A stretch of DNA of 14,108 nucleotides from Zoogloeaceae bacterium (GTDB taxonomy: Bacteria; Pseudomonadota; Gammaproteobacteria; Burkholderiales; Rhodocyclaceae): the NCBI GenBank assembly GCA_031267345.1, contig JAIRZG010000053.1, positions 1-14,108 of the forward strand, written 5' to 3'. Numbering within the stretch: the stretch's first letter is position 1; each line of letters starts with the position of its first letter. The position numbers and the translations under genes were made by a program. The notes beneath the pieces were generated by a model. That model was not told the origin of the DNA. It saw only the letters and a program-made list of their open reading frames with translations, and searched no databases. Below, one piece after another: positions 4,947-11,847 of the stretch.

Positions 4947-5346
4947 TGAAAACGTCACCCCCAGTTCGCTGGCCGCGTCCGCTTCCACGCGCTGCATGAA
5001 TTCGGCGAACTCGCTCACCGTCATTTCCGTGGTGCTCTTGCGGCGCTGGATAATCTCGCCGTCCGGCAAAACCATCTCCTCCATCACCCCGAACTTGCGG
5101 GCGTAATGCTCGTGCCAGACTTCCCTGGAAAACGTCTTGCCATTTACCCAGGCTTGCTCGGAGATGTTTTGATAAACATAGCCCCACAACCGCTTGTTTT
5201 GTTCGTTGTTCCTCTTTTCGCCCTGCGCCGTGACAATGACGCGCAACGGGTGGTTTTTTTCGATAAACGCGCGGGCGTTGGCTTTGACGAAAGCGACCAG
5301 AGAGTGCCACTGCGTCGGCGAGAGCAGGCGGAATTCTAGCTTCCAT
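4944..5346 (-). CDS. ninB: NinB-family recombination protein with a disrupted start
   Basis: NinB (lambda Orf family) binds single-stranded DNA and SSB and helps load recombinase. The frame ending at 4944 reads RVIVTAQGEKRNNEQNKRLW, then KTFSREVWHEHYARKFG and FAEFMQRVEADAASELGV, typical of the family. The same frame extends upstream with the family N-terminus, KLEFRLLSPTQWHSLVAFVK. The ATG that should precede it (5346-5344, overlapping the helicase stop as TGATG) is followed by one extra G, so ATG leads into the wrong frame. Without that G the protein would be about 133 residues starting MKLEF. As it stands, a TTG at 5246 (100 aa) or another non-ATG codon would have to serve. It is probably non-functional or poorly expressed. 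Confidence 0.7.
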
Positions 5347-5969
5347 CAGAATACCCCCTCGAATTCGAGCGGATGCAGATTCGGCGCGGACAAAAACTGA
5401 AAACTTTCGCGGTCGAACCATAACGGAAAAGCGCCTGTCCAGCCGTCGCCATTTCTTTGCGAATCCACCAGCAGGATGGCGTCCGATTCATCGTCTTTCG
5501 AGGTATTGCCCTGACTTTGCAATTCGATTTTCTTTTTGTTTTTCCATACCGATAAAACATTTTCCGCCATGTCGCATATTTCCGAGGTTCCTTTCACGTC
5601 ATGCAAACGCGGCGGCTTTTCGTCGTTGTCTCCTTTTCTCGAATGCGCCACCAGATGAATATGCACATGCTCTTGATGCGCAATCGCCTGAATATCATTC
5701 ACAAATTTCTTCTGTGCCGGATAATCATTCGGAGCCATACCGCATTTCATCAGGCTGTCGATTAAAATGTGCGTTACCGCATGTTGATCCACGGCGTAAC
5801 GAATTGTGCCAATTACCGTTTCCGGTCTCAATGCCCCTTTTGATGGTCAAACAATCAAAGCCGGTTGTCGTCCAACCAGGCGATGAATTCCCGCGCGAAT
5901 TTTCGGCGACAGGATGAACACCCGCTCGCCCTTTGCCAGTCCATGCAGCAGCACGTGCGACAGCAGGCT
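5346..5969 (-). pseudogene. Decayed DnaB-like phage replicative helicase (RecA-fold)
   Basis: The last open frame (from about 5831) carries the helicase core: THILIDSLMKCG (Walker B strand), HVHIHLVAHSRKG and VKGTSEICDMAENVL. Upstream remnants lie in other frames. SLLSHVLLHGLAKGERVFIL follows where a Walker A loop should be (5969-~5905). Then KFAREFIAWLDDNRL is followed by TGA (5857-5855), where helicases of this class have a tryptophan, and LFDHQKG. A frameshift at the G run (5834-5837) brings back the frame GALRPETVIG. The N-terminal part, including the Walker A GKS/T, is lost at the IS481 junction near 5967. Compared with intact relatives there also seems to be a short internal deletion near 5900. 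The TTG at 5831 is not a credible native start. Confidence 0.68.
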
Positions 5970-6204
5970 ATGGCGGCGGAAGGCCACGATGATGGCTTCC
6001 TCTTCCCCGGACAGGACGCTTGAGTGCAGCTGTTTCGGGCCGGTGGGCAGATCACTGACCGATTGTCGCTTCTTCCATTTGGCCACTGTCTTGGGATTGA
6101 TGCCGTACTGAGACGCCAGTTGGCTCAGGCTCGCCTGACTATGCTGTATCGCTCGACGCACTACCTCTGTCGTGCGGGCGCAGCCGTGTAATACTATGTC
6201 CCAT
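5967..6204 (-). pseudogene. IS481-family transposase, N-terminal fragment
   Basis: This fragment reads VLHGCARTTEVVRRAIQHSQ, then LASQYGINPKTVAKWKKR and LPTGPKQLHSSVLSGEEEAI, ending VAFRRH. It is the HTH-bearing N-terminus of IS481 transposases. The native ATG (6204-6202) follows a strong AAGGAGGT site but is out of frame: ATGGGACATAGTATTACAC appears to carry one extra T relative to the expected M-G-Q-V-L-H. After FRRH the IS481 sequence is replaced by helicase sequence. No catalytic DDE domain remains, so the fragment is inactive. Confidence 0.75.
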
Positions 6205-6260
6205 AGGACCTCCTTCCAACTGTTGGATAGCATTGTACCATCAAATATTGGGACTAAACA
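5967..6260 (-). mobile_element. Truncated IS481-type insertion sequence
   Basis: On the minus strand the element starts TGTTTAGTCCCAATATTTGA (from 6260), a plausible terminal repeat with the TG end usual for this family. It continues through the ribosome site and N-terminal transposase fragment to about 5967. The other end, the catalytic domain and any target duplication are missing. The left junction falls inside the helicase coding sequence, just after the Walker A position. The 139 bases between 6261 and 6399 hold no feature I can recognise. Confidence 0.6.
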
Positions 6261-6399
6261 TCTAAGCCCTTCGCGGGCAGCAATGTGCGCGCATTTTTGC
6301 CACATTCCAGATGCTTCCGGGAAGCTGCGTGGGCGATCCAGCAGGCGCAGAGGTTGGCGCGGTTTGGGCTGAACCGCAAAACCACGTCGCTGATTCCTG

Positions 6400-7737
6400 T
6401 CAGGCAACAGGCGATTTGGCGGTGGGGGGATTTTGGGTCAGGTAGCGCAGGATGCCGCGCGTCAGGGCTTCCGCGAGTTGGTTCTGGTATTTTTCGTCGG
6501 CGAGTTTGCGTTCTTCTTCCGGATTGGAGATGAAGGCGGTTTCCACCAAGATGGAGGGGATGTCCGGCGCTTTCAGGACTGCAAAACCGGCCTGTTCCAC
6601 GCCCTCCTTGTGCAGGCGATTGACGCCACCCAGTTCGCCCAACACCAGTTTGGCCAGACGCAGACTGTCGCTTTTGGTGACGGTCTGTGAAAGATCGAGC
6701 AGGGTGCGCGCCAAAAACGGATCCTTGACATTGATATTGACGCCGCCCACCAGATCGGCGTCATTTTCCTTTTGCGCCAGCCAGCGCGCGGCGGAACTGG
6801 ATGCGCCTTTTTCGGAAAGCACAAATACCGAAGAACCGCGCGCCTCCGGCTTGATCCAGGCATCGGCGTGGATAGAAACAAAAAGATCCGACTGTACCCG
6901 CCGCGCCTTCTGGATGCGCGTACCCAACGGCACAAAAAAATCGCCGTCGCGGGTCAGGGCGACGCGCACATTGGGGTCGCGCTCCAGCCTGGCTTTCAGG
7001 CGACGGGCAATGGCCAGGGTTATGGTTTTTTCGCGGTTGCCGCCGCGTCCGATCGCGCCAGGGTCTTCGCCGCCATGACCGGGATCAAGGGTAATGGTGA
7101 TCAGACGCTTCAAGGTGCTGGCGGGTTTGGGGGAAGCAGCGTTGTCGGTGGTTTTGTTGTCCGCTGTTTTGTTGCCTTTTGCCGGGGCGGACGTTTTTTC
7201 TTCCGGCGGCGCATCGTCCAGACGGATTTCCTCGCCCGGCGGATAGTTGTTGTCGCGCTGTTCCTGCAACAAGGCCAGCAAGGGGTCGAGCGGAATTTCC
7301 GGATACACGTCCAGCACCAGTCGATGTCCGTAATCGCCCACCGGTTGCAGGGTAAATACCTGCGGTTTGACGCGCGTTTTCAGTTCCATTACCAGCCGCA
7401 CCACGCCGGGTTTGTATTGTCCGGCGCGCAGGAGCTTGATATAAGGGTCGCTGGTCGCCACCTTGTCGGCAAGGCTTTTCAGCACGGCGTTGAATTCTAT
7501 GCCTTCAATATCCACCACCAGACGATCCGGCGCTTCCAGCGTAAAGTGGGAAAAGCGCACGTCGGCATTGAGTTCCAGCGTGACGCGCGTATATTCGTCC
7601 GCCGGCCAGACGCGCACGGCAAGCAGTGTGGGACGCGCGTCCGTCGCAGAAACCGGCGTTACCGACAAAACAAAGGCCGCGCCGACAAAATTCAGGAAGC
7701 GGCGGCGCGCCACGCGGCAAAGAGTTTGGTCAGGCAT
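6400..7737 (-). CDS. amiC: N-acetylmuramoyl-L-alanine amidase AmiC, Tat-exported
   Basis: AmiC splits septal peptidoglycan between MurNAc and L-Ala so that daughter cells separate. The 445-residue protein starts with a twin-arginine signal (ARRRFLNFVGAAFVLSVTP). An AMIN targeting domain follows (~residues 38-145: LAVRVWPADEYTRVTLEL, RLVVDIEG), then a charged Pro/Ala/Lys linker. The C-terminal amidase_3 domain (~215-435) has the zinc and catalytic motifs LDPGHGGEDPGAIG, GNREKTITLAIA, LFVSIHADAW and SILVETAFISNPEEE. It is full length. Its start overlaps the end of tsaE by 46 bases, which points to one transcript. In many proteobacteria mutL follows amiC; here prophage remnants follow. Confidence 0.93.
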   Translation of the reverse strand: MPDQTLCRVARRRFLNFVGAAFVLSVTPVSATDARPTLLAVRVWPADEYTRVTLELNADVRFSHFTLEAPDRLVVDIEGIEFNAVLKSLADKVATSDPYIKLLRAGQYKPGVVRLVMELKTRVKPQVFTLQPVGDYGHRLVLDVYPEIPLDPLLALLQEQRDNNYPPGEEIRLDDAPPEEKTSAPAKGNKTADNKTTDNAASPKPASTLKRLITITLDPGHGGEDPGAIGRGGNREKTITLAIARRLKARLERDPNVRVALTRDGDFFVPLGTRIQKARRVQSDLFVSIHADAWIKPEARGSSVFVLSEKGASSSAARWLAQKENDADLVGGVNINVKDPFLARTLLDLSQTVTKSDSLRLAKLVLGELGGVNRLHKEGVEQAGFAVLKAPDIPSILVETAFISNPEEERKLADEKYQNQLAEALTRGILRYLTQNPPTAKSPVA

Positions 7738-8168
7738 GTTCGCCCCTCCCCGCTGTCGGCGGCGAAGGCGCAGCGGCGTCCCGCCCCGGCCTCACGCAGG
7801 GAAAGGACAAGGTCAGCGGGCGGAACGTAACCGGACGCCTTGTCCGACCATTCCACCAGGCATATCGAGTCTTCACGAAAGTACTCGTCCAGTCCCGCAT
7901 CAAGAAATTCCTCTGGCGACATGAACCGATAAAAATCAAAGTGATACAAGTATAATCTCGAAACTACATAAACTTCAACCAGTGCGTAGGTCGGACTTTT
8001 GACCGGCCCCGCATGGCCCAGCGCGTGAAGCAGGGCGCGCGCCAGCGTGGTCTTGCCCGCGCCCAGGTCGCCTTGCAGGTAAATCACCAGTCCGGGACGC
8101 AGGCAGGTTGCCAGTGCTTTTCCCAGCGCTTCGCTGGCGGCAAGATCCGGTAATTCGATTTCAGGCAA
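7692..8168 (-). CDS. tsaE: TsaE, ATPase of t6A tRNA modification
   Basis: TsaE works with TsaB and TsaD to make N6-threonylcarbamoyladenosine at position 37 of ANN-decoding tRNAs. The 158-residue protein shows the P-loop GDLGAGKTT (residues 33-41), switch-like KSPTYALVEVY, the HFDFYRF strand, and EFLDAGLDEYF with CLVEWSDKA, which is the family pattern. It starts with TTG at 8168, preceded by GGAG about 8 bases upstream; no ATG fits as well. The C-terminal tail past ~residue 130 is little conserved and overlaps the amiC start. It diverges from queG with 11 bases between the start codons. Confidence 0.92.
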   Translation of the reverse strand: MPEIELPDLAASEALGKALATCLRPGLVIYLQGDLGAGKTTLARALLHALGHAGPVKSPTYALVEVYVVSRLYLYHFDFYRFMSPEEFLDAGLDEYFREDSICLVEWSDKASGYVPPADLVLSLREAGAGRRCAFAADSGEGRTCLTKLFAAWRAAAS

Positions 8169-8179
8169 AATTTTTCTCC

Positions 8180-9265
8180 ATGCACAATACCGACGCTTTT
8201 TTGCGACTAACCGCCCAACTTGCAGACTGGGCGACGGAACTGGGCTTTTCCGCGTTGGGGATTGCCGCTGTCCGTGACGCGGAACTGAAAAACGCCCATG
8301 CCCGCTATGCCGATTGGCTCGAACAGGGGCGACACGGGGAGATGGATTATATGGCGCGCAACGCCGATTTGCGCGTCCGACCGGAAGGGTTGCTGCCGGA
8401 GGCGCAAAGCGTCATCAGCGTCACGCTGGCGTATTGGCCGGAACAAGGGTTGGCGCGGGCGATTTCTACGTTGGGGCATCCTGATCGCGCCTATATTTCC
8501 CGCTACGCGTTGGGACGCGATTATCACAAAATCCTGCGCCGTCGTCTGAACGCGCTAGCGCGGCGCATGGAAAGCGTCATCGGCCCCTTTGCATGGCGCG
8601 TCTGCGCGGATTCCGCGCCAGTGCTGGAAGTGGCGTTTGCCCGACAAGGCGGTCTGGGCTGGCGAGGCAAACATACGTTGCTGCTTTCCCGACAAGGCTC
8701 GTTTCATTTTTTGGGCGAGTTGTATACCAACCTGCCGCTACCCGCCAGTTTGCCCCGCACCGCGCATTGCGGCACGTGCAGCCGCTGCCTGCGCGCCTGT
8801 CCCACGCAGGCGATTGTCGCGCCCTACGTGGTGGATGCCCGTCGCTGCATTGCCTATCTCACCATCGAACATCCCGGTAGCATTCCAGAGTCGTTGCGTC
8901 CCGCCATCGGCAACCGCATTTACGGCTGCGACGATTGCCAGCTTGTCTGCCCCTGGAATCACGCCGCCCCAACAGGCGACGCCGCCTTTCTTTCCCGCCA
9001 TTCGCTCGATACCGCCATGCTTGCCGAACTCATGGCCTGGGAAGAAAGCGAATTTCTGGACAGGCTCGCGGGCAGTCCCATCCGCCGCATCGGCTACCTG
9101 CGCTGGCTGCGTAATATCGCGGTCGCCCTAGGCAACTGCGCCCCGACCCATCCGAACGCCCTGCGCGCCCTGCAAGCAAAAGCCGACCATCCCTCCGCGC
9201 TGGTGCGCGAGCATGTCGGCTGGGCGATTGATCGGTTCCGGGATCAAAAGACGGAGGACGGATGA
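8180..9265 (+). CDS. queG: Epoxyqueuosine reductase QueG
   Basis: QueG makes the last step of queuosine synthesis on tRNA, reducing epoxyqueuosine with cobalamin and two [4Fe-4S] clusters. The 361-residue protein has the N-terminal cobalamin-binding domain (ELGFSALGIAAV; SRYALGRDYHKILRRRL) and the catalytic aspartate in CADSAPVLEVAFA. The ferredoxin-like cluster motifs are HCGTCSRCLRACPTQAI and IYGCDDCQLVCPWN. A HEAT-like C-terminus (LRWLRNIAVALGN, SALVREHVGWAI) follows. ATG 8180 is chosen because it gives the family N-terminus; its upstream region is a T-rich stretch with a poor Shine-Dalgarno. The promoter must lie within tsaE. Confidence 0.94.
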   Translation: MHNTDAFLRLTAQLADWATELGFSALGIAAVRDAELKNAHARYADWLEQGRHGEMDYMARNADLRVRPEGLLPEAQSVISVTLAYWPEQGLARAISTLGHPDRAYISRYALGRDYHKILRRRLNALARRMESVIGPFAWRVCADSAPVLEVAFARQGGLGWRGKHTLLLSRQGSFHFLGELYTNLPLPASLPRTAHCGTCSRCLRACPTQAIVAPYVVDARRCIAYLTIEHPGSIPESLRPAIGNRIYGCDDCQLVCPWNHAAPTGDAAFLSRHSLDTAMLAELMAWEESEFLDRLAGSPIRRIGYLRWLRNIAVALGNCAPTHPNALRALQAKADHPSALVREHVGWAIDRFRDQKTEDG

Positions 9266-9276
9266 CATTCGGTTAT

Positions 9277-9293
9277 CGGCGGCGTAGCCGCCG
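9277..9293. terminator. Hairpin between convergent queG and purD
   Basis: CGGCGGC (9277-9283) pairs perfectly with GCCGCCG (9287-9293) around the loop GTA, 11 bases after the queG stop and 26 bases before the purD stop. The plus-strand sequence after it (CAAATTTGTCTG) is only moderately T-rich. It may work for both converging transcripts. Confidence 0.4.
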
Positions 9294-9318
9294 CAAATTT
9301 GTCTGTCCCTCCCCGTGA

Positions 9319-10614
9319 TTACTGGTTTTCCATTCTCTGTCCCCTGATCCCTCGATAACCGATGTCCTTACGGTATTGCATTCCTTTCCAGGCGATTTTG
9401 GCGACGGCGGCATAGGCGTTCTTTTGCGCCTGACGGACGCTTTCGCCCAGGGCGGTGACGCAGAGCACCCGTCCGCCCGCCGTGACGATCTCGCCTTTTT
9501 TCTCCGCTGTGCCCGCATGAAAAACGTGGACATCATCGCCAAAACGGTTTTCGGCGGGCAAGCCTTTGATGCGGTCGCCTTTTTTTGGTGTGTCGGGATA
9601 ATTCGCGGCAGCCAGCACCACGCCCAACGCCACGCGCCGATCCCATTCGGTATCCACCTGATCCAGACGCCCGGCGACCGCGTGTTTCAGCAGCGGCAGC
9701 AAACCGGATTTCAGGCGCATCAGGATGGGCTGCGTTTCCGGGTCGCCCATGCGACAGTTGAATTCCAGCGTCTTGACGCCGCCATCCTTGCCCACCATCA
9801 GCCCCGCATAGAGAAAGCCGGTGAAGGGGATGCCGTCCGCCGCCATGCCCTTTACTGTGGGCGTAATGATTTCACGCATGACTTTGGCGTGGATTTCCGG
9901 CGTTACCACCGGCGCGGGCGAGTACGCGCCCATGCCGCCGGTATTGGGGCCGGTATCGCCCTCGCCGATGCGTTTGTGGTCTTGGCTGGACGCCAGCGGC
10001 AGGACATGCTCGCCATCCGCCATGACGATGAAGCTGGCTTCTTCGCCGTCGAGAAACTCTTCGATCACCACCCGCGCGCCTGCGTCGCCCAGCGTGTTGC
10101 CGGAGAGCATGGCGTCGATGGCGGCGTGGGCTTCGGCGAGCGTCATCGCCACCACCACGCCCTTTCCCGCCGCCAGGCCATCCGCCTTGACGACAATGGG
10201 CGCGCCCTGCCTTTCCACATAGGCATGGGCGGCGGCGACATCGGAAAAAGTTGCGAACGCGGCGGTGGGAATGTTGTGCCGCGCCATGAAGCGCTTGGCG
10301 AAATCCTTGGAGGATTCAAGCTGCGCGGCGGCCTTGGTGGGACCGAAAATTTTCAGCCCGCGGGCGCGAAAGATGTCCACGATGCCCGCCGCCAGCGGCG
10401 CTTCCGGGCCGACCACGGTGAGCAGAATGTTGTTTTGTTCGGCAAAATCCGCCAGCGTCGCCGGATTGGTAATAGGCAGATTTTCCACTTCACGCTCACG
10501 CGCCGTGCCCGCGTTGCCGGGGGCGACATAGATTTTTTGCAAACCCGGCGTTTGCGCCAGTTTCCAGGTCAGGGCATGTTCACGCCCACCAGAGCCGATA
10601 ACGAGAAGTTTCAT
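9319..10614 (-). CDS. purD: Phosphoribosylamine-glycine ligase (GARS)
   Basis: PurD joins glycine to phosphoribosylamine with ATP in de novo purine synthesis. The 431-residue protein is full length. It shows the N-terminal LLVIGSGGREHALTWKL, IYVAPGNAGTA and VGPEAPLAAGIVD. The ATP-grasp core has PIVVKADGLAAGKGVVVA, VIEEFLDGEEASF, DTGPNTGGMGAYSPAP and the metal-binding LEFNCRMGDPETQ. The C-terminal domain includes AANYPDTPKKGD. The ATG 10614 overlaps the tfoX-like stop by 4 bases (ATGA), so it is probably translated by coupling; only a weak purine stretch precedes it. Confidence 0.96.
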   Translation of the reverse strand: MKLLVIGSGGREHALTWKLAQTPGLQKIYVAPGNAGTAREREVENLPITNPATLADFAEQNNILLTVVGPEAPLAAGIVDIFRARGLKIFGPTKAAAQLESSKDFAKRFMARHNIPTAAFATFSDVAAAHAYVERQGAPIVVKADGLAAGKGVVVAMTLAEAHAAIDAMLSGNTLGDAGARVVIEEFLDGEEASFIVMADGEHVLPLASSQDHKRIGEGDTGPNTGGMGAYSPAPVVTPEIHAKVMREIITPTVKGMAADGIPFTGFLYAGLMVGKDGGVKTLEFNCRMGDPETQPILMRLKSGLLPLLKHAVAGRLDQVDTEWDRRVALGVVLAAANYPDTPKKGDRIKGLPAENRFGDDVHVFHAGTAEKKGEIVTAGGRVLCVTALGESVRQAQKNAYAAVAKIAWKGMQYRKDIGYRGIRGQRMENQ

Positions 10615-10931
10615 GATTTTTTCTTTCGGGGTTGGGGTAAGGAAAGCAGGGGTTCAAGGCAGCGAATGATTTTTTTGCTGAATTCCGCGTCGTCAATGTC
10701 CAGAATGTAATGCGGCTTCGCGCCCGGATAGGGAATGCCGATGTCGGTGTTTTGCATTACCGCCGCCAGCGCCTCCAGCCGCTTGATGTACACGGTATTG
10801 TCGCAAATGAGCAGCGCCGGTTTGTCTTCGACATAAATCATGTATTCGCCAAACATTTTTTTGGAACGCAACGCGCCGACGCCCGCGATCTGCTCGCAGA
10901 CGTATTCGATAAAGTCGGGCGTGGTGCTCAT
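10611..10931 (-). CDS. TfoX/Sxy N-terminal domain protein
   Basis: The 106-residue protein consists of a single TfoX N-terminal domain: FIEYVCEQIAGVGALRSKKM, FGEYMIYVEDKPALLICDN, VYIKRLEAL, then PYPGAKPHYILDID and a C-terminal helix ending in basic PRKKKS. Full TfoX/Sxy regulators of competence also have a C-terminal domain, which is absent. Such stand-alone proteins are common and their role is unclear. It overlaps purD by 4 bases and probably forms an operon with it. Confidence 0.85.
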   Translation of the reverse strand: MSTTPDFIEYVCEQIAGVGALRSKKMFGEYMIYVEDKPALLICDNTVYIKRLEALAAVMQNTDIGIPYPGAKPHYILDIDDAEFSKKIIRCLEPLLSLPQPRKKKS

Positions 10932-11001
10932 GCTTTTGCTATCGCGGAGGCTACCCTATGCACACAACGACATCGACACGCGCTGGCGGGTGCGTTTCGC
11001 T

Positions 11002-11057
11002 CCCTCCCCTTGTGGGAGAGGACAGGGGGAAAAGGTTTTGGGAGGGTCGGGGTGGGG
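11002..11057. repeat. GC-rich dispersed repeat, copy 1
   Basis: The plus strand runs CCCTCCCCTTGTGGGAGAGG, then ACAGGGGGAAAAGG and GGGAGGGTCGGGGTGGGG. This is a common type of intergenic repeat in GC-rich proteobacteria. It faces the related copy at 11147-11180 in inverted orientation, with about 90 bases between them. Confidence 0.5.
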
Positions 11058-11146
11058 ATGGGGTAAAACGCAAGTTCGGAAGAAAAAAGCAAAGCATCAA
11101 GATTAATCCAGCCAGATCTGTGGATACGGCGCGCGTGGCGGAAAAA

Positions 11147-11180
11147 CTCCACCCCAACCCTCCCCTTGAAGGGGAGGGGA
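11147..11180. repeat. GC-rich dispersed repeat, copy 2 (inverted)
   Basis: CTCCACCCCAACCCTCCCCTT (in part) is followed by GAAGGGGAGGGG. Its core, CCCTCCCCTT (11158-11167) with AAGGGGAGGG (11169-11178), is a near-perfect palindrome. Its CCACCCCAACCCTCCC flank is the reverse complement of the GGGAGGGTCGGGGTGG end of copy 1, with one mismatch. Confidence 0.5.
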
Positions 11181-11292
11181 CTGAAAACCGCCCTTCCGTC
11201 GAAGGAGGAGAAACGGAATTGCGATATGCGTATAGGGTAGGCCGTAGAGGGGATACGCGCCGCAAAGCCGATGGGATTTTGCTGCGCGGGCG

Positions 11293-11434
11293 GCGACGAA
11301 CGCAAAACGGAGGAAAGCATGACCATGCCCTGTTTAGTGAAGGCGTAAGGCGCGTGACGCGCGCCGCCCTGACCCGGTTTTGCGGGTTTTCCAGCAGCAA
11401 TGTTTGCAATCACACATTGTGATTGCAAATTATC
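11293..11434 (-). pseudogene. Fragment of an ORF6N-domain phage regulator
   Basis: The minus-strand frame reads DNLQSQCVIANIAAG, then GGARHAPYAFTKQGMVMLSS and VLRSS. The segment from GGAR to VLRS matches the conserved centre of the ORF6N domain (G-G-x-R-x-x-P-Y-A-F-T-E-Q-G-V-A-M-L-S-S-V-L) found in phage antirepressor-like proteins. The normal continuation (VNIxIMRAFV) is missing. The frame runs on into repeat-derived sequence and stops only at 10928, so only a scrap remains. Its upstream part overlaps the end of the Excalibur gene in another frame. It marks a past phage insertion between purH and purD. Confidence 0.6.
11403..11429. repeat. Perfect 12-bp stem palindrome after the Excalibur gene
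   Basis: TTTGCAATCACA (11403-11414) and TGTGATTGCAAA (11418-11429) are exact reverse complements with a 3-base gap. The element directly abuts the TAA of the minus-strand Excalibur gene (11432-11430). It could terminate or stabilise that transcript or be a regulator site; no T run follows. Confidence 0.55.
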
Positions 11435-11723
11435 TGTCATCGTTAACACCATTGCACCATTGCTGTTCACAAGGAATGCCATCATGGTCGCCGTCCATTT
11501 TGGTGTTTGGGCAATTTTCGAGAAACCAGACGGCCTCCTCGCAAGAGGTCATCTGCGAACAATGTGTGCGTCCATCGCATTGATAGCGGGGAGTTTCAGG
11601 CCATGTAGACACCTTGGTTTCTGGTGCACTGGTATGGGCATAAGGCTTGTCATGTGGGGAAAAACGTTCATAAACAACCCATCCCACAGCGGCAAGCAAT
11701 AGCAAAAAGATAAGTTTTTTCAT
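11430..11723 (-). CDS. Membrane-anchored Excalibur-domain protein
   Basis: The 97-residue protein begins KKLIFLLLLAAVGWVVYERF, a single N-terminal membrane anchor or uncleaved signal. A short polar linker is followed by an Excalibur domain (~residues 47-92): YQCDGRTHCSQMTSCEEAVW, then FLENCPNTKMDGDHDGIPCE and QQWC. The DGDHDGIPCE loop resembles a calcium-binding EF-hand-like site, and six cysteines suggest disulfides outside the cytoplasm. The family is extracellular and otherwise uncharacterised. The ATG 11723 has a weak ribosome site. It lies between two palindromic elements and has no obvious partner gene. Confidence 0.8.
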   Translation of the reverse strand: MKKLIFLLLLAAVGWVVYERFSPHDKPYAHTSAPETKVSTWPETPRYQCDGRTHCSQMTSCEEAVWFLENCPNTKMDGDHDGIPCEQQWCNGVNDDR

Positions 11724-11742
11724 CGTAAAACTAACTCTGGTT

Positions 11743-11797
11743 GAAACCCCGCCCTTTAGGGCGGTGGGAGCCTGCCCGCCCTAAAGGGTGGGGTTTC
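11743..11797. repeat. Long inverted repeat of the GCCCTTTAGGGC type
   Basis: The 22-base arms 11743-11764 and 11776-11797 match at 21 of 22 positions around an 11-base loop. Each arm is itself palindromic (CCGCCCTTTAGGGCGG; CCGCCCTAAAGGGTGG). Hairpins of this kind, with a CCCTTTAGGG centre, are typical of IS200/IS605-family ends, but no transposase or TnpB is present here. Confidence 0.6.
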
Positions 11798-11805
11798 AGG
11801 CGACC

Positions 11806-11838
11806 GTTTTGGGAGGGGAGAGAAACCCCTTCCAAAAC
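11806..11838. repeat. Second hairpin, 13-bp stem
   Basis: GTTTTGGGAGGGG (11806-11818) pairs with CCCCTTCCAAAAC (11826-11838) with one G-T wobble around the loop AGAGAAA. It is the middle member of three adjacent hairpins between the Excalibur gene and purH. Confidence 0.5.
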
Positions 11839-11847
11839 ACGTTAGAC

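Noticed and set aside
3757..5421. Minus-strand open frame of 554 codons
   Set aside because: It runs antisense across brnTA and out of frame through ninB, the C4-like leader and the antirepressor. Its translation is low-complexity and basic and matches no family. It reflects GC-rich codon bias.
6261..6399. Possible attachment site or gene fragment between the IS481 end and amiC
   Set aside because: No tRNA end, no repeat of the left prophage border and no recognisable protein in any frame. A 6-bp stem (GCGGTT/AACCGC) near 6360-6378 lacks a T run.
6772..7830. Plus-strand 352-codon frame over amiC and tsaE
   Set aside because: It is an antisense shadow of conserved genes, glycine/arginine-rich with no domain.
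8108..8179. Upstream extension of queG to 8108
   Set aside because: It overlaps the tsaE coding region and adds residues not seen in QueG; ATG 8180 fits the family.
9376..10710. Plus-strand 444-codon frame opposite purD
   Set aside because: It is an antisense shadow; purD on the other strand is complete and conserved.
10928..11485. Minus-strand 185-codon open frame ending at the tfoX-like start
   Set aside because: Only the ORF6N-like part is protein-like; the rest translates GC-rich repeats and gives arginine/proline-rich nonsense.
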